45,634 nt of DNA from the NCBI GenBank assembly GCA_002457735.1, contig NTKO01000005.1, positions 1 to 45,634 on the forward strand, read 5' to 3'. Positions 26,843 through 34,073 of this stretch are shown here, piece after piece. Every line of letters begins with the position of its first letter. The stretch's first letter is position 1. A program made the position numbers and the translations under genes. Below the pieces are notes generated by a model. That model worked only from the letters and a program-made list of their open reading frames with translations. It had not been told where the DNA came from and ran no database searches. The stretch comes from Bacteroidetes bacterium MED-G13. GTDB lineage: Bacteria; Bacteroidota; Bacteroidia; Flavobacteriales; Flavobacteriaceae.

Positions 26843-27009
26843 TGAAAAACATTGTTTACATAATATCTTTCATTTTTATTTTTTCATGTTAGAGGGATAA
26901 AGCTTCTAATAATATTGGTTATAATTTATCGAAAAAGGTTCATATTGGGAAAATCAAGCACTATTTGATTTTGAAAATAAAGAATTGGCAGTATTGAAGA
27001 AGTTTAAAT
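26842..27009 (+). pseudogene. Remnant of a small lipoprotein gene
   Basis: An ATG overlapping the preceding stop begins a lipoprotein signal (MKNIVYIISFIFIFSC) that meets TAG directly after the lipobox Cys. In the same frame RDKASNNIGYNLSKK continues. After about position 26943 a shifted frame reads YWENQALFDFENKELAVL, which looks coding. This is best explained as a lipoprotein gene with one nonsense and one frameshift change, cut off by the 3' end of the convergent large gene. What the intact protein did is unknown. Confidence 0.45.
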
Positions 27010-30000
27010 TAATTTTTTACCAACCTAAAAATCACCTTTTTATTTTCTGTAACAATAGTCAGGAAATAAACACCTGGTGCTCCGTCTATTTTTAGCGCGA
27101 GTTCACTGGCTTCATTGTAAGATTTTGAAAACAGTTCTCTTCCCATTATATCATTTAGTTTGACAGAAATGTATTTGTAGCTACTTTTTAAATCTACTGT
27201 TAGATTTCCATCGGTAGGGTTTGGATAAATAATTGGAGTAAAAAGCAAATTATTTTCATTTACTCCCATAATAGATTCAACAATAATAACTGTATAATCC
27301 TCTGTTTCCCCATAAGTGGTAATCGAACATGGGTCATCCGGAACAACTGCAGCCCAATTTGTTTTTGCTCTCAAAATATGGGTTCCAACTAAAGCATTTT
27401 CTGGAACTACCAACTCAATAGTTTCTGTATATGTTCCAGGTCCTTGACCAGCTGCCAAAATATAATCATCAATAACAATTTCTTCATTAGAAAACTCTAA
27501 GTCATCGTTAAAATCAATCCAAACTTTAACATATTGATCCCCGTAACCAGTAGTTACAGTAAGTTCATTGGTAGAATTTTGAAAAAGTTCCGTAGAAAGA
27601 TTCATAAAGTCACCATATCCTTCACATTGACTCTCATTATCAATGTCACCCAGCTGAAATAATTGAAACCCATCTAATATTTCACAATTCATTGATGGAG
27701 TACAATATACATTTGCTTTAACTTCATACATAAAAGTAAAAGTCTCAGTAAGTAAATTATCTATTGTTTCAGCAAATACTTTAAAATAGATTTTTGATCC
27801 TGCTGGGTAGTTAGGTATCGGCATCTCAGAGATCCATACATCTTCTAACTGATTAACCATTTGTATAGTTCCGTTTTCAAAAAGACCAACTGACCATTGA
27901 ATATAAACATTATTTAAATTGACATCGCTAATAATAGTGGATGTCACAAACTGATCAATACCTTCTTTTGGTGTTGTATCCGTTGGCTGATTTGAAATTC
28001 TGGTTTTAACTACTGAGGGATAATTTTGTTTATTTGGAAGTTTACACTCCCACAATCCTCTTCCCCAGGTTGCAGCTCGAAGCATATTTGAACCTTTAAC
28101 TATTTCCAACTCCATAATCGTTGTATTGGGAAGGTTTTGGTTAAATAACTCCCACGAGCTAGCATTCATTTCTTTTTTATAAACTCCAATCTCAGCACCT
28201 AAATATATTGTTGAATTATTATCACTATCTATTACTACTGTCCTTATCGGCATGCTTCCTAAATTATAAGTAATATTTTGCCAAGATGCTCCTGAATTAG
28301 TTGTTAAAAAGACCTTATTATTATCGGAAAAATAAGTTCCGTAGGTAACAATAATATTATTATCATTATTTGGATCAAATGCAATATCTGTAATGAACTG
28401 CGCAGGTAAATTAGAGGAAATAGAGGAAAATGTTAAGCCTCCATTATATGAAATTTTCAACTCGTTATAATTAGAAAGAGCGATTATATTAGAATTATTA
28501 TTCGCAATTGCAGCATGAGTAACATTACTATTGAATGGGTTGGATAAAGCTACCCAGCTTGATCCAAAATCATCACTTCTATACAATGTGTCAGAGGCTG
28601 TATAAATTCTCATTTGATCTTTTGAATCATAAAACAGTGGTGTAACCCAATCGCCTGAAAAATCACTTGGATTTATTCCATCCTGAGAATACCCTCCATC
28701 TTTTGTTCTAATTTTACCTCCAAACTGAACACTTCCAATCATCCAATCATCATTTAGTGGATGAATTATTCCCTCCATACCATCTGCACCATAAAATTCA
28801 ATCCAATTTGTATCGCCCTTAATACTAGTTCCATTATCTTGAGAGCCGGCAATAGATTTTGAATTATTAGACTGACTTACCCCCAAACAATAATTTTCTC
28901 TTATTGATTGACCTTCAAAAATCTCCCAAGTCACACCATTGTCAGAGCTTTTGCATAAAAATCCATCAGTATTTACCCAAAAATTACCATTGTAAGATCT
29001 TGATCCTCTAATATCTGCATGAACATATTTCCCATCCTGTCCGTAATTTTCGTCACCAGTAGACCAAAATGTTGCCTGACTAAATGTTTCCCCTGCATCG
29101 TTTGAAATATGAGTATCTATATCCCCCAAAAGCATGTAATTAGTATCTGTGTCGCTCACAGCAAAGGCTCCATAGTTTGTTATTCCAGGGTTTGAAATTA
29201 TTGAAAAACTCAGTCCAAAATTTTCTGATCTCCAAATCCCAGACGATGAGGCGACATATACACAATCACTACAAGCATTAGAAATGGATAGCTTAATTGG
29301 ACTAATATTTCCATCCAGTAAGCCTGAATTTAGAAAATTAATACCCTTATCAAATGATACGTATATATTTTGATAATTATTTTTATTTGTTAGATAGATT
29401 ATATTTTCATTTTCTGGATGAAACTCAATAAAATCATAGCTTCCTGACATATTAAAAATGTTTTCAACCTGTGCTGGGGAAAAGGTGTTAAAATTATCCT
29501 CTGACCTATAAATCCCCTCTGAAGTTCCAACAAAAACTAAGCCTTCAATTGTTGGATGATACATTATTTTATGTATTCTACTATTGGTTCCTAATCCTCC
29601 CCAGCCTAAATTATCTGGGTTAAAATTTGTGATACTCCATGTGTCTCCTCCGTCAATAGACTCATATATTCCATGAGTAGTTTCATTATGTGAGTTTTTT
29701 ACATTTATTAGGATCCTTTGTGGATCAAAAGGAGAAACAGCAATAGTATTTACTCCAGACGCAATCAAAAAGTCGGTTGAATTTGTCCAAACTTCACCAC
29801 CATTATGTGTCTTCCAAAATCCCCCACTTCTAGATCCTAAAAAGATTCTATTATCATTTAGAGGGTCTGTATAAAAGGCTTCAACTCTTCCAAGACCTAC
29901 AGCATAATGCCCCGTAACTTCTTCAATATAATTAGGTCCGAGTTCAACCCACGGGTTATTTGTGGTTAATGATTTCTGCTGATTTAATAAGAAATTTTTA

Positions 30001-30260
30001 TATTCTTTGGAGATAAAATATGGGTCAATTGAATCTCTTTTGCCAGATGGATAAAACTTAGGTTCGTTCTCGTATATCCATCTTTTAAAGTGCTTCCATC
30101 CAGATCCTTTTTTTGTTTTGTCAATATTTTCAAAATATCTTTCTGCCTCACTAATAATTTCATAAAAATTGTAACTATTATTTTTTGTCATTTCCCTCCA
30201 ATCTTGAGAATACAAGTTTAAGCTTGTTAAAAAAAATAATAAATAAAGTATAGATCTCAT
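27009..30260 (-). CDS. Type IX-secreted BNR/sortilin-repeat surface protein
   Basis: A 1083-residue exported protein. Residues 1-18 form a signal peptide (MRSILYLLFFLTSLNLYSQ). Residues 100-740 hold many BNR/Asp-box-like repeats (GGEVWTNS, GGDTWSI, SGASWQNI, DFGSSWVAL), the propeller seen in sialidases and VPS10-type proteins, closing with ATWGRGLWEC. Residues about 850-1005 form a GEVED domain (VWIDFNDDLEF, TYGETEDYTVI). The last 80 residues are a Por secretion (T9SS type A) sorting domain (IIYPNPTDGNLTV to GVYFLTIVTENKK). No catalytic residues of a sialidase are evident, so an adhesive role is as likely as an enzymatic one. The start at 30260 is preferred over 30281, because a promoter element overlaps the earlier ATG. 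Confidence 0.9.
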   Translation of the reverse strand: MRSILYLLFFLTSLNLYSQDWREMTKNNSYNFYEIISEAERYFENIDKTKKGSGWKHFKRWIYENEPKFYPSGKRDSIDPYFISKEYKNFLLNQQKSLTTNNPWVELGPNYIEEVTGHYAVGLGRVEAFYTDPLNDNRIFLGSRSGGFWKTHNGGEVWTNSTDFLIASGVNTIAVSPFDPQRILINVKNSHNETTHGIYESIDGGDTWSITNFNPDNLGWGGLGTNSRIHKIMYHPTIEGLVFVGTSEGIYRSEDNFNTFSPAQVENIFNMSGSYDFIEFHPENENIIYLTNKNNYQNIYVSFDKGINFLNSGLLDGNISPIKLSISNACSDCVYVASSSGIWRSENFGLSFSIISNPGITNYGAFAVSDTDTNYMLLGDIDTHISNDAGETFSQATFWSTGDENYGQDGKYVHADIRGSRSYNGNFWVNTDGFLCKSSDNGVTWEIFEGQSIRENYCLGVSQSNNSKSIAGSQDNGTSIKGDTNWIEFYGADGMEGIIHPLNDDWMIGSVQFGGKIRTKDGGYSQDGINPSDFSGDWVTPLFYDSKDQMRIYTASDTLYRSDDFGSSWVALSNPFNSNVTHAAIANNNSNIIALSNYNELKISYNGGLTFSSISSNLPAQFITDIAFDPNNDNNIIVTYGTYFSDNNKVFLTTNSGASWQNITYNLGSMPIRTVVIDSDNNSTIYLGAEIGVYKKEMNASSWELFNQNLPNTTIMELEIVKGSNMLRAATWGRGLWECKLPNKQNYPSVVKTRISNQPTDTTPKEGIDQFVTSTIISDVNLNNVYIQWSVGLFENGTIQMVNQLEDVWISEMPIPNYPAGSKIYFKVFAETIDNLLTETFTFMYEVKANVYCTPSMNCEILDGFQLFQLGDIDNESQCEGYGDFMNLSTELFQNSTNELTVTTGYGDQYVKVWIDFNDDLEFSNEEIVIDDYILAAGQGPGTYTETIELVVPENALVGTHILRAKTNWAAVVPDDPCSITTYGETEDYTVIIVESIMGVNENNLLFTPIIYPNPTDGNLTVDLKSSYKYISVKLNDIMGRELFSKSYNEASELALKIDGAPGVYFLTIVTENKKVIFRLVKN

Positions 30261-30278
30261 ACAGTAAAATATCCAATG

Positions 30279-30286
30279 CAAAAATA
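30279..30286 (-). promoter_or_regulatory. -7 element TATTTTTG of the BNR-repeat protein gene
   Basis: The complement of 30279-30286 reads TATTTTTG, placing the transcript start near 30273, upstream of the ATG at 30260 but downstream of the alternative ATG at 30281. No clear TTG lies at the proper distance. Confidence 0.4.
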
Positions 30287-30292
30287 AAATAT

Positions 30293-30300
30293 TATTTTTG
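30293..30300 (+). promoter_or_regulatory. -7 element TATTTTTG of the tRNA-Ala gene
   Basis: TATTTTTG on the plus strand, 27 bases before the tRNA, back to back with the leftward element at 30279-30286. The upstream TTG element is not evident. Confidence 0.4.
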
Positions 30301-30326
30301 AAATATTAATTTTTAATGGTCACAAA

Positions 30327-30400
30327 GGGGATGTAGCTCAGCTGGCTAGAGCGCTTGACTGGCAGTCAAGAGGTCGTGGGTTCGAGTCCCATCTTCTCCA
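30327..30400 (+). tRNA. tRNA-Ala (anticodon GGC)
   Basis: A 74-base cloverleaf: acceptor GGGGATG with CTTCTCC, D stem GCTC/GAGC, anticodon stem CTTGA/TCAAG with loop CTGGCAG (anticodon GGC), and T arm GTGGG-TTCGAGT-CCCAT. The G3-U70 pair, the alanine identity mark, is present. Position 6-67 is a U-U mismatch. The discriminator is A, and CCA is not encoded (CTA follows). Small accessory genes begin directly downstream. Confidence 0.95.
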
Positions 30401-30464
30401 CTATAATTTTCCCTGTAACAACTAAGACAAATATTGTAGTTACGATATAAAGCTATAAAATATT

Positions 30465-30511
30465 TGGCAGTTATATGGCAGTCCTTATAAAAAGTTGGCA
30501 CTCATTTGGCA
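30465..30511 (+). repeat. Four short TGGCA direct repeats downstream of tRNA-Ala
   Basis: TGGCA occurs at 30465, 30476, 30496 and 30507. These make two pairs, each 11 bases apart (one helical turn), about 31 bases from pair to pair. The region has no gene. Short repeats of this kind beside a tRNA could be integrase arm sites left by an integrated element, which is inference. Confidence 0.5.
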
Positions 30512-30515
30512 CTCT

Positions 30516-30540
30516 TTAGCTTTTTCATATCGTATGTTGG
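30516..30540 (+). repeat. 25-base direct repeat (second copy 31000-31024)
   Basis: The 25 bases are identical to 31000-31024. The second copy is the start region of the TonB-like gene (12 bases of leader, ATG and the first codons). The copy here lies just after that gene's stop, so a second start site of the same type once stood there. Confidence 0.85.
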
Positions 30541-30541
30541 C

Positions 30542-31012
30542 TTACCAGTCAAGATAAGCTGGTTTTAATATTTCCTTTTTCTTTTTATTTTCTTTTACTT
30601 GGAATGTCATCGGTAAAGAGTAAGGAACAATTACGGGTTTACCATTTTGAATTCCAGGCTTCATTTTTGGTAATAATTTTATTACCCTTACAGCTTCTTT
30701 TTCTAACCTTCGATGAGGAGCTCTGGCTCTAACACCAGTAATATTCCCCAAAGTATCAATTTTAAATATAACGCTAATACGTTGTCTACCAGTTAGACCT
30801 AAGTCTGCAGCTATATCAGTATTATATTTTCTTTCCACAAATTTTGCGATTCTTTCAGACATACATTTTCTCTTTTTTAACTCACTTCCTTTACATCCAG
30901 GATAAACTGGAATATTATCAAATATTTCAGAGGGTACTTTAGAATTATTTTCAGTTTCAGATTGCCCAAAAGAGATAAGTGGAATAAATAGTAATAGTAT
31001 TAGCTTTTTCAT
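30542..31012 (-). CDS. TonB C-terminal domain protein (energy transducer-like)
   Basis: A 156-residue exported protein. A signal-like segment, MKKLILLLFIPLISFGQ, is followed by the flavobacterial TonB-C type (PVYPGCKG, CMSERIAKFV, ADLGLTGRQRISVIFKID, RAPHRRLEKEAVRVIKLLPK, PYSLPMTFQV). It lacks the long proline-rich spacer and firm inner-membrane anchor of a true TonB. It may be a soluble periplasmic variant instead of the energy-coupling protein. I start at 31012, because the signal sequence begins there. The longer frame to 31069 would put 19 unrelated residues in front. It is the last gene of a leftward set of small membrane genes. Confidence 0.88.
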   Translation of the reverse strand: MKKLILLLFIPLISFGQSETENNSKVPSEIFDNIPVYPGCKGSELKKRKCMSERIAKFVERKYNTDIAADLGLTGRQRISVIFKIDTLGNITGVRARAPHRRLEKEAVRVIKLLPKMKPGIQNGKPVIVPYSLPMTFQVKENKKKKEILKPAYLDW

Positions 31013-31013
31013 A
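30980..31013 (-). repeat. 34-base leader repeat (second copy 31226-31259)
   Basis: The 34 bases are identical at 31226-31259. Both code the start MKKLILLLFIP. The first belongs to the TonB-like protein, the second to a 28-residue frame that diverges right after the leader. Confidence 0.88.
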
Positions 31014-31025
31014 TCGTATGTTGGT

Positions 31026-31175
31026 TTAGTCTCTTTTTTCTGGTTTATTATGTCTTGAGTAATAACCAAGTTTATTGTCTTTATCCTCCTTTCTTCGGAA
31101 ATAAACTTCCCATATTTGAAGAATTATATATGTTAAAAACACACAAACCCCAACTATATACATTGCTACAATCAT
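31026..31175 (-). CDS. Small single-helix membrane protein, 49 residues
   Basis: The frame of 49 residues starts MIVAMYIVGVCVFLTYIIL, one membrane helix, followed by a charged tail (RRKEDKDNK). Its ATG overlaps the stop of the 28-residue leader frame (ATGA), and the TonB-like gene starts 13 bases after its stop. The helix and coupled spacing support a real gene. No family is recognised. Confidence 0.55.
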   Translation of the reverse strand: MIVAMYIVGVCVFLTYIILQIWEVYFRRKEDKDNKLGYYSRHNKPEKRD

Positions 31176-31258
31176 AATAACTTTATATATCCATTTTCAA
31201 ACCAAGCTTTTCTTTCATAAAAAAATGGAATAAATAGTAATAGTATTAGCTTTTTCAT
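31172..31258 (-). CDS. 28-residue leader frame sharing the TonB-like signal sequence
   Basis: Starts with the same eleven residues as the TonB-like protein, MKKLILLLFIP, then FFYERKAWFENGYIKLL and stop. Its stop overlaps the next ATG (ATGA). It is probably the remainder of a paralogous gene joined to other sequence by recombination in the shared leader. It may now serve only to couple translation. Confidence 0.4.
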   Translation of the reverse strand: MKKLILLLFIPFFYERKAWFENGYIKLL

Positions 31259-31290
31259 AACTATCCTTTTTTTAAAAAAACCCATAGGAC

Positions 31291-31425
31291 TTAATAAGCA
31301 ACCCCAAGTCCTCCAAAGACTGTTATTACTCTCCAAATAATGGGGTCAATATTTGTGTGCTCTCCAAGTCCATAACAAACTCCCCCAACATATCCTTTTT
31401 CTGGGAATCTATACAGCTTTTTCAT
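31291..31425 (-). CDS. PspC-domain protein, truncated by an in-frame stop
   Basis: A 44-residue frame beginning MKKLYRFPEKGYVGGVCYGL, then EHTNIDPIIWRVITVFGGLGVAY. This is a clear PspC domain (phage-shock-protein C type: basic start, GGVCxGL, membrane helix). TAA comes in the middle of the helix. Directly after it, the same frame reads VLWVFLKKG before TAG (31261-31263), which is what a full PspC domain should have there. The gene therefore seems recently cut by a nonsense change. The ATG overlaps the upstream stop (ATGA), so it belongs to an operon with the 131-residue protein. Confidence 0.65.
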   Translation of the reverse strand: MKKLYRFPEKGYVGGVCYGLGEHTNIDPIIWRVITVFGGLGVAY

Positions 31426-31817
31426 TTGTTCTTTTTTAACTTTTCAGTCCTCTTTAATCCTTTATATGTCATATAAAAAAATAAAATATATAACGGTGTC
31501 TCAGTGTATTCGTTAAGAAATTCAGTCTTTTTAATAACGTTACAATGGATCTCATATCCGATTAATCCAACAGATCCAAAATATAAAAGAGAAGGGAGAT
31601 ATTTATTCGAATAAATCAATTTTTCTATTGGGTCTGTACCACCGGATTTATAATTTTTAATTGCTAAATAAGTCATATAAATAAAGAAAAGGAAAAGAGG
31701 AATAAATAGTTCAAAAATTTGAAGAAATATGACTAAAATCAGAAGGCATGCCGAGCCAAAATATAATATTTGAGGCAAGTATTTTACAGAGTATATAAGT
31801 TTTTCAAGTTTATCCAA
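31422..31817 (-). CDS. Membrane protein made of two similar halves, 131 residues
   Basis: Four predicted helices in two tandem units. EKLIYSVKYLPQILYFGS (from residue 5) and EKLIYSNKYLPSLLYFGS (from about residue 65) differ at few positions, and each unit ends near FxYMTY. Such an internal duplication is plain, but no named family is recognised. Its last codons overlap the start of the PspC frame (ATGA), indicating joint translation and perhaps a joint membrane-stress role (inference). Confidence 0.75.
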   Translation of the reverse strand: MDKLEKLIYSVKYLPQILYFGSACLLILVIFLQIFELFIPLFLFFIYMTYLAIKNYKSGGTDPIEKLIYSNKYLPSLLYFGSVGLIGYEIHCNVIKKTEFLNEYTETPLYILFFYMTYKGLKRTEKLKKNK

Positions 31818-31942
31818 TTTCTTTTATTTTAATAATTTCATAAGGTACAAGTCTTCAACGAGACTCTCAAGTAAAATAGTCTAAAATATGCTGTCTTTAA
31901 ACAGAATAATTAATAACTCTCAAAATATTGTAAATTGTAATT

Positions 31943-32110
31943 ATGAAAAAGTCCTATAAAATTGCTTGTATCATATCCTTGTCAATAAGTGTCCTTGCGT
32001 TTATTATTTGGAGAGTTTGTAATATTAATTTAGCTGAGCCATTTATTTGGGCAGGTATTGTAACAGGGACAATACTTGTTTGGCTAAATCCTTCAAAGCC
32101 TAAATCATAG
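31943..32110 (+). CDS. Small two-helix membrane protein, 55 residues
   Basis: The frame ATG to TAG codes MKKSYKIACIISLSISVLAF followed by a second hydrophobic stretch (PFIWAGIVTGTILVWL) and a short basic tail. It lies 38 bases before the hemolysin III gene on the same strand. Function unknown. The membrane pattern makes it more than a chance frame. Confidence 0.5.
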   Translation: MKKSYKIACIISLSISVLAFIIWRVCNINLAEPFIWAGIVTGTILVWLNPSKPKS

Positions 32111-32148
32111 GCATGTCATCTTATTTTAAAATTTTATAAATTTATGAC

Positions 32149-32787
32149 GTGAAAGTTATAAGCTTAAGAGATTACAAAAACGAAGAGCTGTGGAATGTTT
32201 TAACACATTTCTTAGGAGTTATAATTTCAATAATAGGCATACCTTTTTTATTTTACTTTGACAATAACATCACATTTCTTAGTACATTTTCAGTTATACT
32301 ATTCTCTTTTGGGTTATTGCTTGTATATTCATCCTCATCTATTTATCATTTTGTTATAAATACTAGAATTAAAAAGAGACTACGGGTACTTGACCACATA
32401 AGTATATATTATCTCATTTTGGGTTCATATGCGCCTATATGCTTAATAACTCTGTACGACTATTCAGGCATTAGCATCTTTTTAGCTGTATTAACTTTAT
32501 CTATTATAGGAACGTTAAAAAAATTGTTCTATACAGGAAAGTATGAATTTATTTCTCTTCTGCTATACTTAGCGATGGGATGGCTAATAATTTTTGACAT
32601 TAATTCCTTATTTAGTTTGATTGATTTCAACGCTAAACTATTAATAATTCTTGGGGGAATTTCCTACACGTTTGGAATTATATTCTATGCTTTTGATAGG
32701 ATAAAGTATTTTCATTCTATATGGCATCTATTTGTGTTGACGGGCTCCATATTACATTACTTTACAGTGTTACTTTATATTATCTAA
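32149..32787 (+). CDS. Hemolysin III / AdipoR family membrane protein
   Basis: A 212-residue membrane protein with seven predicted helices. Family marks are the N-terminal EELWNVLTHFLG (His), SSSIYHFV (Ser and His), LDHISIYYLILGSYAP (Asp and His), and a C-terminal HSIWHLFVLTGSILHY carrying His ligands of the presumed zinc site. The 'hemolysin' name is historical, and ceramidase-like or channel activity is only suspected for bacterial members. The start codon is GTG (32149). No better in-frame start is seen upstream. Confidence 0.9.
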   Translation: MKVISLRDYKNEELWNVLTHFLGVIISIIGIPFLFYFDNNITFLSTFSVILFSFGLLLVYSSSSIYHFVINTRIKKRLRVLDHISIYYLILGSYAPICLITLYDYSGISIFLAVLTLSIIGTLKKLFYTGKYEFISLLLYLAMGWLIIFDINSLFSLIDFNAKLLIILGGISYTFGIIFYAFDRIKYFHSIWHLFVLTGSILHYFTVLLYII

Positions 32788-32806
32788 ATCATAGGCTACC
32801 CCATTA

Positions 32807-32956
32807 TTATAAGCTATAACTTGATAAAAAATTAAAAGCTTCAAAGCTATTAAAATATGAATTTCCGCCGAATCCACATATAGGCTGAACTACATCAATA
32901 CGATCATATTCTAAATTAATTAGTGCTTTAAGGTTGCCTTGTGCCAGTTTTTTCAC
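32807..32956 (-). CDS. Small conserved-looking frame coupled to the CNNM gene, 49 residues
   Basis: The frame starts at GTG overlapping the CNNM stop (GTGA) and codes KKLAQGNLKALINLEYDR, then IDVVQPICGFGGNSYFNSFE, then AFNFLSSYSL. The composition is that of a globular protein fragment rather than random frame. There is no signal or membrane segment. It might be a small partner of the CNNM protein or the stub of a longer, lost gene. No family is recognised. Confidence 0.4.
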   Translation of the reverse strand: MKKLAQGNLKALINLEYDRIDVVQPICGFGGNSYFNSFEAFNFLSSYSL

Positions 32957-34023
32957 TTGTTTTTTTGTGAACTAATTTTTTTTGCAAGAACCTGCATGTC
33001 ATCCACCATATCTGTTTCATCAACAATTTCATAACCAAGTATTGTCTCAATAATATCCTCAAGTGTAACTATTCCAATTGGCTCATCATATTTGTCAACT
33101 ACCAAAGAAATGTGCTCTCTCTTTTTGAGAAGCTTATCAAATAGTTTTGGGATTCTAGTTTTTTCTGTAGAAATAATTAGTGGACGCTTTATTTCTGCTA
33201 ATTTGAAATGTCCTTTATCACAAATAATACTTTCAAGAATTGTGTCTTTTAAAACATAGGATTCAATTTTGTTTTCATTTAAAATTGGAATCCTTGAAAA
33301 ATTTAGTTCGGGATTTTGCTTATAAAATTTGTTAATAGTTATGTCCTCATTTGCAGTAACCATAACTGAATACGGGGTCATTATTTCTTTTAATGTTACA
33401 TTTCTCAGCTTTACTATATTCTTAATTAATTGTGAATCTTTCTCCTCAATAACTCCTTCCTCTTTGGCAATTTCGGCTATAATAGAAATATCTTCTCTTT
33501 TAATAAATAATTCTTTTTTTGAACCTCCAATTGATTTTGTGAAAGATTGTAAAACCCAAAGAACTCCCGTGTATTTGAAAATAGGAATGATCGAGCTCAA
33601 AAAAATAGAGGTAAATTGAGCAAGACTATTGGAATATTTTGCACCAATTGTTTTTGGAATAATTTCAGAAAAAAGTAATATTAAAACGGTCATAACTGCG
33701 GAAACAAAGCCAACTAATAGTTCATCGGAAATCCCCCCAGCAAAAAAAGAGTTTTCATAGTCAAGTTCAGAATAAGCTACTTTAGCTTGTACTCCAACTA
33801 GAATTGCTCCAACGGTGTGAGCAATAGTATTAAGGGTTAATATAATAATTAGAGGTTCATCAATTGAGTTTTTTAAATTCAATAATTTTTTTGCATATTC
33901 CTTACCTTCTTTAAGTTTAATTTTAATAAAAGTAGTGTTAATACTAAGAAGAACTGCTTCTAATATTGAACATAAAAATGATAAGCTAAGAGTTAAAAAA
34001 ACGTATAAGAAAAGTAATTCCAA
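32953..34023 (-). CDS. CNNM/CorC-type transporter with DUF21 and CBS domains
   Basis: A 356-residue inner-membrane protein. Residues 1-170 form the DUF21 membrane domain with LSFLCSILEAVLLS and the conserved SEIIPKTIGAKYS. Residues about 200-335 hold a CBS pair (MTPYSVMVTANEDI and SLVVDKYDEPIGIVTLEDII). Family members export Mg2+/Co2+ or act as ion sensors, and older annotations call them hemolysins. The protein ends shortly after the CBS pair, so the CorC_HlyC tail domain is missing, as in short members. It ends in the GTGA overlap with the small frame downstream. Confidence 0.9.
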   Translation of the reverse strand: MELLFLYVFLTLSLSFLCSILEAVLLSINTTFIKIKLKEGKEYAKKLLNLKNSIDEPLIIILTLNTIAHTVGAILVGVQAKVAYSELDYENSFFAGGISDELLVGFVSAVMTVLILLFSEIIPKTIGAKYSNSLAQFTSIFLSSIIPIFKYTGVLWVLQSFTKSIGGSKKELFIKREDISIIAEIAKEEGVIEEKDSQLIKNIVKLRNVTLKEIMTPYSVMVTANEDITINKFYKQNPELNFSRIPILNENKIESYVLKDTILESIICDKGHFKLAEIKRPLIISTEKTRIPKLFDKLLKKREHISLVVDKYDEPIGIVTLEDIIETILGYEIVDETDMVDDMQVLAKKISSQKNK

Positions 34024-34073
34024 TTATCTAAAATATATTTCAAATATAATAAACGAATGTAATATTTTTTGAA

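Noticed and set aside
30261-30281. Earlier ATG (30281) for the BNR-repeat protein
   Set aside because: It overlaps the predicted -7 element TATTTTTG, and the signal peptide begins cleanly at 30260.
30401-32150. A complete integrated mobile element next to tRNA-Ala
   Set aside because: No integrase or transposase was found in this stretch, nor a second copy of the tRNA 3' end in the window; only a possible scar can be argued.
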